DNA from: Hysterangium stoloniferum
Lineage: Eukaryota > Basidiomycota > Agaricomycetes > Hysterangiales > Hysterangiaceae
DNA: 64,000 bases
Assembly: GCA_015178975.1 (NCBI GenBank)
Contig: WHVD01000169.1
Span: forward strand, 105,332 to 169,331
Reading direction: 5' to 3'
Made by a program: the position numbers and the translations under genes
Notes under the pieces: model-generated
What the model was told of the DNA's origin: nothing
Databases searched by the model: none
The model's input: the letters and a program-made list of their open reading frames with translations, nothing else
Part shown: in pieces, positions 1-11,640 of the stretch
Numbering within the stretch: position 1 is the first letter of the stretch
How the letters are laid out: each line of letters begins with the position of its first letter

Positions 1-2658
1 TTGATTTCAGAACTTGTGAATCAGCTTAGGGGAGCTCGATACTTTACAAAGCTGGATGTGCGATGGGGATACAATAACATTCGCATCAAAGAGGGTGATG
101 AATGGAAGGCAGCCTTTCGCACCAATAGGGGACTGTTTGAACCACTGGTGATGTTCTTTGGACTCACCAATAGCCCAGCCACTTTCCAGACCATGATGAA
201 TGATATCTTTGTAGACCTGATCCGAGAAGGAGTGGTATGTGTATACCTGGATGACATCCTGATATATACCAAGACTCTAGAAGAACATTGCCGAGTTCTG
301 CGATTAGTCTTGGAACGACTCCAACATCATAAACTTTACTTATGTCCAGAGAAGTGTGAGTTTGAGAAGACCAAGATTGAATATTTGGGGCTCATTATCT
401 CCCATGGTTGTACGGAGATGGACCCAGTGAAGATAGCAGGTGTAGCAGAGTGGCCCATTCCCAAAAATAAAAAGGAAGTACAGGCATTTTTGGGTTTTGC
501 AAATTTCTACCGTCGATTCATCCAAGACTTTTCCAAGATTGCACGTCCATTGTTTGATCTTACAGGGAATGATGTTGCCTGGAAGTGGTCCACAGAGGCC
601 CAAGAAGCATTTAATGGGATTAAGGCTCGGGTGACCTCTGCTCCAGTCCTCACACTCCCAAATGTCAATCAACCATTTCAAATTGAGGCAGATAGTTCAG
701 ACTTTGCCACAGGAGCAGTCTTGTCCCAGCAATCAGACTCTGATGGGAAGTGGCACCCAGTTGCCTTCTACTCCAAAAGTCTGAATGCTGTGGAACGGAA
801 CTATGAGATTTATGACAAAGAACTCCTTTCCATTATCCGGGCCTTAGAAGAATGGTGCCATTTCTTGGAAGGTGCTCAGCACAAGGTAGAGATCTGGACT
901 GATCATCAGAATCTTCAGTACTTCAGGTCAGCCCGAAAACTCAACCGTAGACAGGCGAGATGGTCATTATTCCTCTCTCGCTTTGAATATGATTTATTCC
1001 ACAAGCCAGGAAAATCAATGGGGAAGCCAGATGCTCTGTCACGGAGACCAGATCATGGTACAGGATCAGAAGACAATGCTGATGTAATACTATTGCGCCC
1101 TGACCTGTTTCGAATCAGAGCCCTGGAGGGTCTGACACTGGTGGGGGAAGAGCAGGATGTCCTGCGCAAGATCCGTAGAGCAGGGCAAATGGGATTGCGA
1201 GAAGACACAGTTGCAAAGGCAGCACGAGAGCTTCAACAAGGCAACTCCCGACAAGTCCTGACTGCAGAGTGGTCAGAGCTACAGGGCATCCTTTACTTTC
1301 GTGGCAAGATCTATGTGCCAAATGACCCAGAGCTCTGAAGAGTCATAGTATCACAGCATCATGATACTCGCATTGGTGGTCATCATGGCCGATGGAAAAC
1401 CTTAGAATTGGTGGCACACAATTACTGGTGGCCACAAATGTCACGGTACATTGGATGTTATGTTGCCACTTGTGACCCTTGTTTGAGGACCAAGATTCAA
1501 CGTAGGAAACCTATGGGTGAGTTGGAACCTCTCCCTATCCCAGAAAACAGATGGGACACTATAAGTGTGGATTTCATTGTAGAACTTCCTGAGGCCCATG
1601 GTTTTGACTCTATCATGGTAGTGGTGGACTCCATAACCAAACGAGCTCATTTCATTCCAACTAACACCACAATCACAGCCTTAGGTGCAGCACGACTATT
1701 TCTGACTCATGTGTGGAAACTGCATGGATTATCTAGACAGGTGGTATCTGATCGTGGCCCTCAATTTGTGGCAGAATTCACTAAAAAATTGTCTCGTTTA
1801 CTTGGAATCAAATTATCCCCCACTACAGCCTATCATCCCCAGGCTGATGGCCAAACAGAACGAGTCAACCAAGAACTGGAACAGTACTTGCGGGTGTGGA
1901 TCAATGAACGACAAGATGATTGGGATGAGCTTCTCCCATTGGCTGAGTTTAGTCACAACAATGTACCCCATTCTAGCACCCAACAGACACCATTTATGCT
2001 AGATACAGGCTGCCACCCTCGTATGGGATTTGAACCACACCAGCCTTTATCCCATTTAGAATCAGTCAATGAGTTCAAAGATCGAATGGCCCATGCACTG
2101 GAAGAGGCAAAGGCAGCACTCATTAAAGCCAAGGAGGATATGGCACGGTATTACAATCGGCGGCGAATACCTGCTCCTGACTACAAGGTAGGAGACAAGG
2201 TGTACCTAGATGCTAGTGATATTAGAACCACTAGGCCATCAGTCAAACTCTCTCACCGCAATTTGGGGCCTTTTACCATACAAGCCAAAGTGGGTCGCAA
2301 TGCTTATCGTTTAAGACTCCCCAATTCCTTGCAACGTCTTCACCCAGTGTTTAATGTGGTCAAACTGACTCCAGCACTGGATGACCCTTTCCCAGGACGC
2401 CATCCTCCACCTGCACCAGAGCCAATATTGGTGGAAGGTGAAGAGGAGTATCATGTTGAGAAGATCCTCAATAGCAGGAGATTTCGGAATCAGCTCCAAT
2501 TCTTGATCAAGTGGGAAGGTTATGGATATGAGCATAATGAATGGGTCTCAGAGAATGATGTCAAGGCTCCAGACTTAGTTGCAGAATTCTATCAGGAACA
2601 TCCAGGAGCCCCTAGACGGATTAGAGCGGTACAGTTTTATGCCCTGCCATTTCAATAA
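1..2658 (+). pseudogene. pol: Gypsy A pol: RT, RNase H, integrase, chromodomain (one in-frame stop)
   Basis: One reading frame runs from base 1 to 2658, interrupted only by TGA at 1336-1338. The RT catalytic box YLDD is encoded near 245-260. RNase H follows (EADSSDF near 690, TDHQNLQYF near 895, KPDALSRR near 1025). After the stop come the integrase HHCC zinc domain (about 1345-1500), the catalytic core (VDFIV near 1570, SDRGPQF near 1750, GQTERVNQ near 1850) and a C-terminal chromodomain (about 2450-2610, IKWEGYGYEHNEW). The stop sits between PEL and VIVSQHH where related elements carry Arg, so CGA to TGA, a CpG transition, is the simplest cause. The frame is open at base 1, so the N-terminus lies outside the window. 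Confidence 0.92.
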
Positions 2659-2835
2659 GCCCTTCACTGAACTCAATGTTGTCACGAGCATAATAGAAAC
2701 GGAAATTAAAAGATCCCAAATGCAGCCTGACTCATAGCTAAATTAAAAGTCCGAACTCACATATATATTTGGGCACTAAGATAATATCAACATAGCCCCC
2801 TAGTTCGTTGACCAAACATCCTAATCAACTGCATC

Positions 2836-3294
2836 ATGTTTGCTACAGCATCTTCTTCTAAATTAACCCTCTCTAACTCAACTCCTCTCACTACCATTGA
2901 ACTCGAACTTGTGAAGTCTCAATTCTCTTTATCCACAGAGAGTATTCCCCAATCCCATCCACCTTACTCATATTCCTCCAAGGAATACCGTCGCATCCTT
3001 CATCGACGAGGCATCCGACCCCCATATGCTCCTGATGACCCTGTCTACATCTGCGTTAACAAAGATTCCCATAAGGTGTACCAATATCGATTCGATCAAG
3101 CATTCCCACGATCTCGTTCCTCACCAACAGAGGAAGTGTACTACGAGGCCATGTTCACTCCTGTTGGAGATCACGAAGGACCCTTGTTGTTCTGCATCCC
3201 AGTGCCAGTAGGAAGTGAGGTCAAATGCCAGCGTGGGCGTTATCGTTTTGCATTTCTAGTGTGGTTGAGAACGGTGTTCTTCCCTTGCTTTTAA
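2836..3294 (+). CDS. Small accessory ORF between pol and 3' LTR of Gypsy A
   Basis: An ATG-initiated 152-residue frame lies 178 bp past the pol stop, inside the element. The first ~60 residues are Ser/Thr/Pro-rich. A more ordered middle follows (RRILHRRGIRPPYAPDD, then VYICVNKDSHKVYQYRF, residues about 50-90), and the C-terminus is hydrophobic. I see no catalytic motif, signal peptide or zinc-binding pattern and do not recognise the family. Position and intactness suggest a third element-encoded protein, but it could be captured host sequence or a fortuitous frame. Confidence 0.45.
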   Translation: MFATASSSKLTLSNSTPLTTIELELVKSQFSLSTESIPQSHPPYSYSSKEYRRILHRRGIRPPYAPDDPVYICVNKDSHKVYQYRFDQAFPRSRSSPTEEVYYEAMFTPVGDHEGPLLFCIPVPVGSEVKCQRGRYRFAFLVWLRTVFFPCF

Positions 3295-3487
3295 TGGTAG
3301 TCCTTAGGGGTAGGAACAGTGCATGTCCTATCTCGGTCTGGGGAGTAGAAGAAATGGTGTTTGGATGGTTGATATGGCATATGACATAGGAGGGATTGTC
3401 GACATGTGATTTGTAGGGTAGTTCCAATGTGCCTCCTTTTCTTGTTCTTGAGCATTCCGAGGCGTCACGCCCTAGAAGAGGGGGTGA

Positions 3488-3885
3488 TGTAAGGGGACGT
3501 TCAATTTGTGCCTTCAATATGGTTGATATATATATTGCTAAAACCCCAATAAGTTCCTCTGAGTAATCTAGCCCCAAGAGGGTTATTAGTACTGTTTCCT
3601 GTAATCTTCTCATATTTTTCCATGACTTCTAACACTCCCTAGGAATATCTCCAGGGTAGAGTAGGTAGTTAGTGACCGTTGGGGTGAGCTGTCATTCTAT
3701 TTTTAGCCACCCCCTAGTTTCGGATCGCCTAGCAGAGGCCGCCCCCTTATCCTTTTCTCTTTGGATATCCCTCTGCTAGGTGAGTAGTTTAGTCTCCTGT
3801 ATATATTAGGTACTTAATATACTTTGGATATCCCTCTGCTAGCCGAGTGTGAGTACCACAGGTCCTGTTAGAGGTAGCCCTTACA
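3488..3885 (+). repeat. 3' LTR of Gypsy A (398 bp)
   Basis: The LTR starts TGTAAGG at 3488 directly after a G-rich polypurine tract and ends CCTTACA at 3885, a perfect 7-bp terminal inverted repeat. It carries an internal direct repeat (GGATATCCCTCTGCTAG at about 3764 and 3824) and an AT-rich TATATATTAG stretch near 3800. A run of G follows the end. Confidence 0.85.
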
Positions 3886-4299
3886 GGGGGGGGGCAAGTC
3901 CCCCACATACCCCACAACTTTTCTCTGAATCAACAATTCTAAGTATTTATCAGAGCATGTCATCTAGATCAAAAACTTATTTAAACTTAAACTTAATCAA
4001 TTATTTATAATTCTATACTTTTACATACATTGTGAAATCATTAAACCTAAAAGACATATATAAGTCAGTCTCTCTTTGCAACTGAGCCTGAATACTTAAT
4101 AATAATGTCCTTCAACACTACATCAGTAGTCATATTTGACTTGGAATAGTATTTTCATTCTTCCCCAATTTGTTCCTCTTGAAGCATCAGGTGTTTTGTT
4201 CCGCATTGGACTTTCATCTTCCCATGTGGCTGGGATTGCCCTTCCCATGACATATTGGGGCTTCTGCACATTCCAGCTCCCCATTTATTCTCATTCATA
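3886..4299. other. No gene recognised between Gypsy A and Copia A
   Basis: AT-rich sequence without a supported gene. Bases 4295-4299 (TCATA) are the left copy of the Copia A target duplication, so this segment originally joined the sequence now at 8302. Confidence 0.5.
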
Positions 4300-4450
4300 T
4301 GTTGAAGTACGACGTGCGTCTCGTTACAAATGGATAAGGACTACAATACATGTATCGTCCTTATATGTATACATCTAGTAACTGCTTACTAATATAGGTG
4401 TATGGTCTGTGCTTCTTGCTGCTCGCATATCAGATTCTCAAAATCCAACA
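4300..4450 (-). repeat. 3' LTR of Copia A (151 bp)
   Basis: Same length and ends as the LTR at 8146-8296. On the minus strand it is preceded by the purine tract CTCGAGGGAGTG and followed by TATGA, the complement of the TCATA duplication at 4295-4299. Confidence 0.9.
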
Positions 4451-6760
4451 CACTCCCTCGAGCACAAGGAGATCACACTAAATCAGAGCACTCCCTTAAA
4501 CATATCCTTGAGTTCATTTGACTGAACTCCATGAGATAACCGCAACATCCTCCAAGTACCTCCTTGAACCTCAAGTATTCCCATACAGTTGTCCATCTTT
4601 TCGACTCCCAATCCTATCCTGGATATTACAGGTGATAATGGCAAGTGGCGATGTTCAACAGCGATCCAGGACAAACTTGCTGAATAGTAAAATGGCGATT
4701 TGGCCCTTTCCACGGGTGGGCAATGATAAACGTGGATCGTAAGAGTTGTCGCTGTGTGAATGTAGACATGAATGAGTGTTGTAGTGCCAATGTGATGCGT
4801 GGTAAGCAATTAATGGTGTGCGATGTTAAAAGGGGGATAGTCGCTTTCTTGATATGTGGCAATTTTATTGAACACTTGCCACTGATATGCTCAGTGCATT
4901 CAACATTGATGTCCTTGGCTCGGCATTGACATGGCATTGCACCTTCTTCTTGTTGGCCAGGCATTACATTGTTTCGCCTCTATAACATTCACAGTGGATA
5001 TATGGCCATTGCCATTGCGTTTTCGAGATTCCAGGTATGTTCTCATCCATTTTGTCCTGGGGCTGATTATCTATGCGTAGCAAGGCTGTAATGGCAGCAA
5101 CATCTCGCAGCAAGTTGGTCTGGGGCAGCACTGGAACACTAGCGTCCCTTTCAGTTATGCCTTCGTCACTGCTGATTGAATATGCAGGTATACGCTAACG
5201 ATTTGCGTGCGTGATGGTCTCGACTGATGGTTCTGATTACTGGCGTGTGTATGCTCTTCGAAATCTTTGAGCAGGTCCATGCAGGTGCGTTGATCATCAT
5301 CTTGTCTCGGCAACGTCTTTCACTTCTTGTATTGCAGGTGACGATTGCAGCGTGGTGAGCATGTTGTCTTGCATGACGTACTGGGTGTCCATGGGTTTAT
5401 TCCTTCCCTCAGCCTGTATGTCATTCAAGTCGACTAGACCTAGTCATCGAGGTCGTCCTTGAGCATTTGGTTGTTGTCGCCGCGCCTCGCCCTGTGTGGT
5501 ATGCCTCTAAGTAAAATTCTTGGTTTTCTTCCAATTCATCACCCTATCACTAACGTTCCTTTGCCTGTCTAGCTAATCACCCGGTTCAGCATTCCCTCCA
5601 GTAGGGCTCTTCCGTCCCTCTGGCTCACGATGAGACTGTGGTTGGCCACTACCTCAGTCATCTGCTGGGTTTCCCGTGTGCCATACTTCTGCATCCATCT
5701 CTATCGCAGCTGTCGTTGATTATAATATTGGCGGTAGTTGTGATTGGTGGTGCCTCGAAAAGGTGAGGACTTTGTTCGATGCCCGAAACTGCCCACGGGT
5801 CTTTGTACATTGAGTCGTCTCGATTCGAGGTCTTGATTGTTTGCAGTTCAGCTGTGGTTAATGGGAGCCACCCATGATGTGTGTGACATTGACAGCTGTT
5901 CCTGGCTGTGCAGTCCTGCATGTTGTGATGTGAGTCCTAATGCTCACTATCCCTTCCTATCCCAAATCTAATGCACTCCCTTGAGCATGAGGGACTCGCA
6001 GTGACCATTCCCACTCCCTCAAATGATAAATCCATACCGTCCAATTTTCCCAGTCCAAGTTTTCCTCACTGCAACTTCATCCTGATGCACCGTATCTCTC
6101 CAAGACATGATAGTCATAGCATTCCCTCTGGTGAAGACAGCTTGTCTTTCCAGCTCACAATCGACCTGTCGGGTTGGCCATCCTCAGGCTCAATGGCTCT
6201 GGGATTTTCGGCACCTCAGTCAGCCAGATCATCGCAGCGTTATTGGGAGCATGTGCAGGATATTACAGTTTTGAGTGTAAATTCTTTATTAAAAATAGTA
6301 TGAGTTGACTCTATTGCAATACACAATATACAAGGGTTTAATAAGCTTGTAATAAAAGTATTTGTTTCTCAATATCTTGTGTCAGTTAGTGTAGCACCTC
6401 CTGACAATATAGGTTGGATGCTCTGGGAGGTGTATAGTGGTTCTGACACACATTAACCTCCAAAAGCATGGTCCACAATTAGCATCTTCATATGAAAAGT
6501 TGCAATAATTGGTGGACTCCCCCTATAAAAAGGTGTGTTTCATCATCAAATTTAACATTCTTGTTATGGTAATGACTGTAGAATTAGTGGTAGTATGTGA
6601 AGAGTGAAATTTGCACAGTTAATGACAATGCGTGGAATGGCGGTTTGTGCAACGGGATTAAAGGTGGTCTACAACAGCACCTAGCTTTGGTGAATGGTAG
6701 CTAACCGTGATCCGTTTGTGTTTTGTGAAGTTGACATTTCGAATGTGCAGGAGTGCGCTG
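4451..6760. other. Gene-free interior of Copia A
   Basis: No coding region is supported on either strand. Diverged internal repeats are visible: the sequence next to the polypurine tract (4451-4480) has a weaker copy near 5971-6000, and the segment near 5585-5640 resembles one near 6118-6190. An AT-rich stretch and a TATAAAAAGG box lie near 6290-6370 and 6525. It resembles the filler of large non-autonomous LTR elements. Confidence 0.5.
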
Positions 6761-6775
6761 CCGGGGCCCATAACC

Positions 6776-7077
6776 TGTTGTAATACAAAGCTATAACAAA
6801 TGTACTCAGTCTTGTAGTAAACGAGCACTATATTCTATGATTGCTAACCTATAACAAATGTACTAATAATAAATCAGTATCAGTTATAGAACATCATTAT
6901 CTAGAATATCTACTGACCTCAGTCTCATAGTAAACGAGCACTGAGGGAAAACTTTTCTAACTCAGAAGTATAGCATATACAGAACCTTTGACACCGCATA
7001 CCTATCCGGCAGTTGTGGACCGTAGTGGACCTAAACACCATCATGTGACACAGACATGTCACACTAATATTCCAACA
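6776..7077 (-). repeat. Internal second Copia LTR (302 bp) inside Copia A
   Basis: Begins TGTTGGAATATTAG (at 7077) and ends TATTACAACA (at 6776) on the minus strand, and is unrelated in sequence to the 151-bp LTRs. It sits 7 bp after the pol stop, as a 3' LTR should, yet is followed by a second tRNA-Met type primer-binding site (6761-6775), as a 5' LTR should. It contains a direct repeat (AGTAAACGAGCACT near 6813 and 6928). Confidence 0.8.
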
Positions 7078-7084
7078 CACTCAC

Positions 7085-8130
7085 TCACTGCGCGTTCACA
7101 ACGCTCGCAATCCTCTTCAAACCCATTCCAACAGTCAATTTGTCCAACTTGACCTTTACCAATCCCTTGGTGAGTGCATCTGCAACTTGGTCATTTGTTG
7201 GAACATATGACAATTCGATTTTGCCAGCTTCGACATGTTCACGTATGAAGTGATAGCATACACCGATGTGTTTCATTTGGCTATGTGATTCTGAGTTCTT
7301 TGCAAGGGCCATCGCGGATTGGTTGTCCACATGGAGTGGTGTAGGTGAGTCCTGAGTAAACCCTAATTCTCCCATAAACATTCTAAACCATATTGCTTCT
7401 TTTCCAGTGTGCGCCATTGCCATATATTCGGCTTCAGTGCTCGATTGAGCAGTTGAAGCCTGTTTTTTCGAACTCCAACTGATGGTGCCACCTGCAAGCA
7501 AGAAAATATACCCTGTAAGTGAATGTCGGTCATTTTTGTCTGCTGCCCAATCTGCATCGACATAGCCACTGATTCTTGTGTTCCCAGATTTCTTGTAAAC
7601 AATTTGTAAGTCTGAAGATCCTTTCAGGTATCTCAAGACTTGCTTTACCGCCTTTTGATGGTCTTCACCAGGATTTGCACAATGCTGGCTGAGTATGCCC
7701 ACTGCAAAGGCAAGGTCTGGTCGAGTGCCAATAATGGCGTACATGAAGGATCCCACAGCGCTTTGGTAAGTTTTTGCTTCAATTTCTGGGGTATTCAACT
7801 TGGCTAATGTGATATTTGGCTCCATAGGCATTATGGCAGCTTTGCAGCCTGACATTCCGAACCGATCAAGAACATCAAGGATGTAACGATGCTGGGATAC
7901 AGACAGTGTATGCCCTTTTCGATCTCGAGTTATCTCCATCCCGAGAATCCAATGGGCCTCTCCCAGGTCAGTCATTTCAAACTTCTTGTTAAGTTCTCTT
8001 TTGACCTTTTCAACTGCACTCGTTGAATTTGACAGTAACAATAGATCATCCACATATACAGCAATGATCACAAGAACATCACCATTGCATTTGGTGAAAA
8101 TTCCATGATCCAAATGGCAACGGATGAAAC
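7085..8130 (-). pseudogene. pol: Copia pol 3' fragment: reverse transcriptase and RNase H
   Basis: An uninterrupted minus-strand frame covers the second half of a Ty1/copia polyprotein: RT box YVDDLLLL near 8055, then RNase H with YVDADWAAD near 7560 and the conserved end ADALTKGL near 7150, stopping with TGA at 7085-7087. The upstream part (gag, protease, integrase, RT fingers) is absent: the frame begins abruptly next to the primer-binding site at 8131. Residues read further upstream come from the LTR and are not part of the protein. Intact reading of about 345 codons suggests recent capture. It is inactive alone. Confidence 0.88.
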
Positions 8131-8145
8131 CCGGGGCCCATAACC
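8131..8145 (-). other. Primer-binding site of Copia A (initiator tRNA-Met type)
   Basis: GGTTATGGGCCCCGG directly follows the 5' LTR on the minus strand. Its first 12 bases are complementary to the anticodon stem-loop of eukaryotic initiator tRNA-Met, the half-tRNA primer known for Ty1/copia elements. Identical bases recur at 6761-6775. Confidence 0.75.
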
Positions 8146-8296
8146 TGTTGAAGTACGAAGTGTGTCTCGTTACAAACGGATAAGGACTACAATACATGTA
8201 TCGTCCTTATATGTATACGTCTAGTAACTGCTTACTAATATAGGCGTATGGTCTGTGCTTCTTGCTGCTCGCATATCAGATTCTCAAAATCCAACA
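8146..8296 (-). repeat. 5' LTR of Copia A (151 bp)
   Basis: Begins TGTTGGATTTTG and ends TTCAACA on the minus strand. It matches the LTR at 4300-4450 with five substitutions. The target duplication TCATA lies at 8297-8301. Confidence 0.9.
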
Positions 8297-8339
8297 TCAT
8301 ACTCATGCCCTACTTTCCTTCCATTCCCCTCATCTGTCT

Positions 8340-9330
8340 GTCATTGAATCTTTTAGTATAAATAATCATCTTGTATTCTACTAATCTCCAGTTCAAATGT
8401 TGATTTAGAACCTTTCTGTTAAGAACTATGTTGTTCAAGCCCCCATGTGTATTTTCAACCTATACTGTCTTCTGGCATCCTGATACCTCATTTCATTTTC
8501 TAGCCACTCCATCTCAGTTCTATTCCAATGGCATTCCATTATTCCTTGCATCACTTCACCATATCATTTGCCACCCCAGAATATTTATCATTTTTCTATT
8601 GTCTTGTATTCCTTTTCTTGATCTCCTTTCCTGGTTTCCTTTGTTCTGTTAATATCACATCTCCATTTTTGGCCCAGTGCTTCCATTTACTTTAGTGTAA
8701 AACCCCATCTTGTACACCACTATCCTTCAGTTTGAATTTTGACTCAGGATACCCATTTGCTCTCCCATCACCCTTCTACTTGTAAATGATATTTTGCCAC
8801 CTCATACCATCTAGAATACTTTGTACTACATTGTATTTAGTTCTAGTCTGTCCTTACCCCTTCCCATCCTTCCTTGACCTGTCACTGCTCCTGCTTCCTT
8901 GATTGGCCCTCTGCTCATCCATTACACTTTTGTATAAAGTTCCTACTATGTATGCTACTACTCCTCAGTTCTAATATATCAACTTAGATTTCCCCTGTTC
9001 AGTCTTCAGTCTACTTCCTCCCTCCCTAATACCCTCTGAGGTGTTGTTGGCAAGCCACAACCCTCTATCTTATGACTCTTAGTATTTTGGCCTCCCGGTC
9101 AAGTGAGCTAAATGTTGTCTTCAGTTCTTATCATACTATCTGTTCTGTTCAAAATACTGGAGACCTTAACAGTTTGTATGAGGGTGCAACACATAAGTTG
9201 AAGCCAAGCTCCCCCCATTTTATAAAGATGGACCTCCCAACTAGTATGATCTCTATTGTTGGCCCCCTGACATAGAGCCTCCTCTTACCCCCTTGCTTAG
9301 ATCTTAACATTGTATTCCTAATCAAGTCTC
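8340..9330. repeat. Degenerate LTR-derived repeats
   Basis: Three diverged modules (near 8355, 8692 and 8927) each hold a TATAA-like box followed by a CAGTTYAAAT..TGAYTTAG block; a fourth copy lies near 30205. The part 9070-9310 is related to 31120-31340. A 23-nt hairpin shared by several gypsy LTRs is at 9183-9205. No coding region seen. This is an old LTR remnant without intact ends. Confidence 0.5.
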
Positions 9331-9539
9331 TCTCTCTATATATCTTACATAATGTCATAACCTTCAACATAATCATTCATGCACTTCTGTGTCCTATATT
9401 TGCCTCATGCTTTATCAACAGGACAAATTAATACTTTGTCAAATGAATCTGTACTCAATATTGTAGAATATTCTTCAATTGTTATTCAAGTTTATTGAAA
9501 GGAATTTGATTCATGTCAATGGACCAGTATATAGGGAGG

Positions 9540-10231
9540 CTCACACATGTGATTCCTGAGATTGTTAGGGTAGATACATACCATGTGATATGCAGATTAT
9601 AGGGGTATTCACATGAATGTTATTCTTGAGATTCTTAGGGTGCATACACAACACATGATATACAAAGTTTATGGGTGCCCATACTCTGGCAATTCCTAAG
9701 ATTCATGAAGTAGATACATAGTCCATGCTCAAATATGGATGTGATCATAGTGGAGATTATTGGGATTCCCAGGGTGGAGATATAGTGCAAGATATTCAGA
9801 TTGTGGGGCTGAGTCACACACAGAGGTGATTCTTGAGATCCTTGGGTACACATGATATTCAGATTATAGGGGTGTTCATACAGAGGTGATTCCTGAAATT
9901 CCTAGGGAGCATACACAGAACATGACATACAGAATATATGGGTGCCCACAATCAGGTGGTTCTTATTATTTTTCAGGTAGATACATAGTGCATGATATTC
10001 AGAAATGGATGTGATTACACAATGGCAATATTGAGATCCTTGGGTACACATGATATTCAGATTATAGGGTGTTCACACAGAGGTGATTCCTGAGATTCCT
10101 AGGGAGCATGCACAGAACATGACATACAGAATATATGGGTGCCCACAATCAGGTGGTTCTTAATTTTTTTAGGGTAGATACATAATGTATGCGGAAATGG
10201 ATGTGATCACATCTTACAATATGCAATATGT
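9540..10231. repeat. Tandem repeat, unit about 198 bp
   Basis: Two well-matched units begin at 9835 and 10033 (both GAGATCCTTGGGTACACATG). A more diverged unit precedes them from about 9550. Each unit also has internal similarity, with ATTC-CTAGGG and GATATTCAGATTAT recurring. No gene is visible. Function unknown. Confidence 0.7.
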
Positions 10232-11390
10232 CTGGACAATACCTGCCTGGAGACAGCAGGCAAATGCAATGGCACACAACATGTTGACAACACTACCCTG
10301 CCCCCCCCCCCCCTTTCCCCCCCAAGTGCAACCATCACATCACACTATTAGTCCTGTGATTGAGGATTGACTTAAACACAAGTGAAACATGACCCACTAA
10401 AACCTTATGAATTGAATTCCAATTTTCTCTGGGAAAATCAGCTGGATTGGATACTAGAAGGATATTGTCAAACAGGGCAACAAATATTAAGGCTCCATCT
10501 GGGAATGCTTGTGGAGGTGAAGCAATATCAATATTAGCAACTTATAACAGGGATCTTTAATTAGCCCTCTCTGTTGACAGTTGTCACTCACAAACTTCAT
10601 GTCATTAAACCTTTCACTTGCTTCAATGAATTGTACACTCTCTACAAGATGCCTGCCCCATATTCACCCACAGAGTCATTGTCCCAATTTAACATCTCAC
10701 TCCTCACTCATAAATAGTGATCAGGTTCAAATGAATGTGTTGGTTGTCCTCATCACTTTCTGGGTCTTTTTTGAGTTTCATCACAGAGGGCACTAGCACA
10801 AGAGGCAGTCTTTTTCCGGTGTGATACTGTTTGATTTATGGGGAGCTTGGTGTCAGCCATAGATGCACTTGAACAAGAAAGGAAATATGTAAGGTTAACA
10901 TTCTGGCAGTGTTGAAAATTGATCTGATTCACATTGACTGAGTGAACACTTCCAGCTTCTCAACATACAGAACAGCTGCTTCAGATTCTGTTTCAGACCT
11001 GGAGAACTCAGGCATCTCAATTGTCTTGCTACTGTCATCTGTATGGCAGGCTTTGGCAGCACATGAATGAGATATCTTTGAAGCCTTTTTGATAGCATGA
11101 GTATGGTGTCTATGTGATGGTATGGTAAATGTAAGTGATAAGCACTCTATCATGTGCAACGAAACTCACTTGCACTGTGGCACAGCTGTTGTGTGATGAA
11201 CCCCATGTTCCTGTTCAAGCCATGCAAATGTGTGTTCAGGTGGGAGTAGACCCTGTTCACCTTTCAAGATCCACATGATTAGCTCATCCAAAACAGTCTT
11301 ATTCATGAAATGAGGTGGTCCTAATGGGAAATTAGGGCAGGGAAGACAGGGCAATCTGTTGCCCTATCTCCCCATTTTCCTGAGAAATGC
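10232..11390. other. Unassigned segment, no firm gene
   Basis: Contains a C-rich homopolymer run at about 10299-10323. Two short minus-strand frames (11159-10929 and 11354-11166) have mixed, protein-like composition but no recognised motif, start context or splice structure. They may be eroded exons of a transposable element. Confidence 0.3.
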
Positions 11391-11394
11391 TAGC

Positions 11395-11640
11395 CCAGTA
11401 TAGTCAAAGCCTGAAATATCATGTGTTACTTGTATCAACATCTCTTTTAACTCATTACTTCATTAACCTACCCTTTGGGATCATACCATAAGGTCAATTC
11501 CATTCTCCCATGGTCATCTTAACTACCCTATGGCTACTAAAGTCAACTAACCCTACTTTACTATATATATTGTACTTCAATAGTCAATATTCTTCATATA
11601 TAGAGCAGTCAGAACTTCCACAACTCTTAAGTGGTTATCT
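11395..11640. repeat. Dispersed repeat, copy 1
   Basis: About 245 bp clearly similar to 51345-51635. Both share TTGTATCAACATCTCTTTT, the TACTATATATATTGTACTT block and the final AGAGCAGTCAGAACTTCC. Copy 2 has about 25 extra bases between the last two. LTR- or MITE-like, but no clean ends or target duplication were found. Confidence 0.6.

Larger units (their letters stand above)
1..3885 (+). mobile_element. Ty3/gypsy chromovirus A, 3' part (5' end outside window)
   Basis: Reverse transcriptase, RNase H, integrase and chromodomain follow in Ty3/gypsy order, then a small accessory frame, a purine-rich polypurine tract at about 3475-3487 and a 398-bp 3' LTR. The window opens inside the reverse transcriptase, so gag, protease and the 5' LTR are missing and the target duplication cannot be checked. 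The chromodomain places it among fungal chromoviruses, which often use this module to target chromatin. Only one nonsense codon breaks the visible pol, so the copy is fairly young. Confidence 0.9.
4300..8296 (-). mobile_element. Composite non-autonomous Copia element A with 151-bp LTRs
   Basis: Two 151-bp LTRs in the same orientation bound the element. TCATA lies outside both ends (4295-4299 and 8297-8301), so it moved as one unit. On the minus strand the order is 5' LTR, primer-binding site, a foreign Copia RT-RNase H fragment, a second unrelated 302-bp LTR with its own primer-binding site, about 2.3 kb without a gene, polypurine tract (4451-4462) and 3' LTR. No gag, protease or integrase is present, so it needed proteins from elsewhere. 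Four of five differences between its LTRs are transitions at CpG. Confidence 0.88.

Noticed and set aside
3221-3613. 130-codon minus-strand frame near the Gypsy A 3' end
   Set aside because: It spans the accessory ORF, the polypurine tract and the LTR start, so it is fortuitous.
5918-5973. Possible extra LTR between TGTTGTGATG and AATCTAATGCA
   Set aside because: It is too short, lacks a target duplication and resembles the neighbouring polypurine-tract repeat only weakly.
9540-10231. Tandem units considered as a CRISPR array
   Set aside because: Units are ~198 bp and contiguous without unique spacers, and the genome is eukaryotic.
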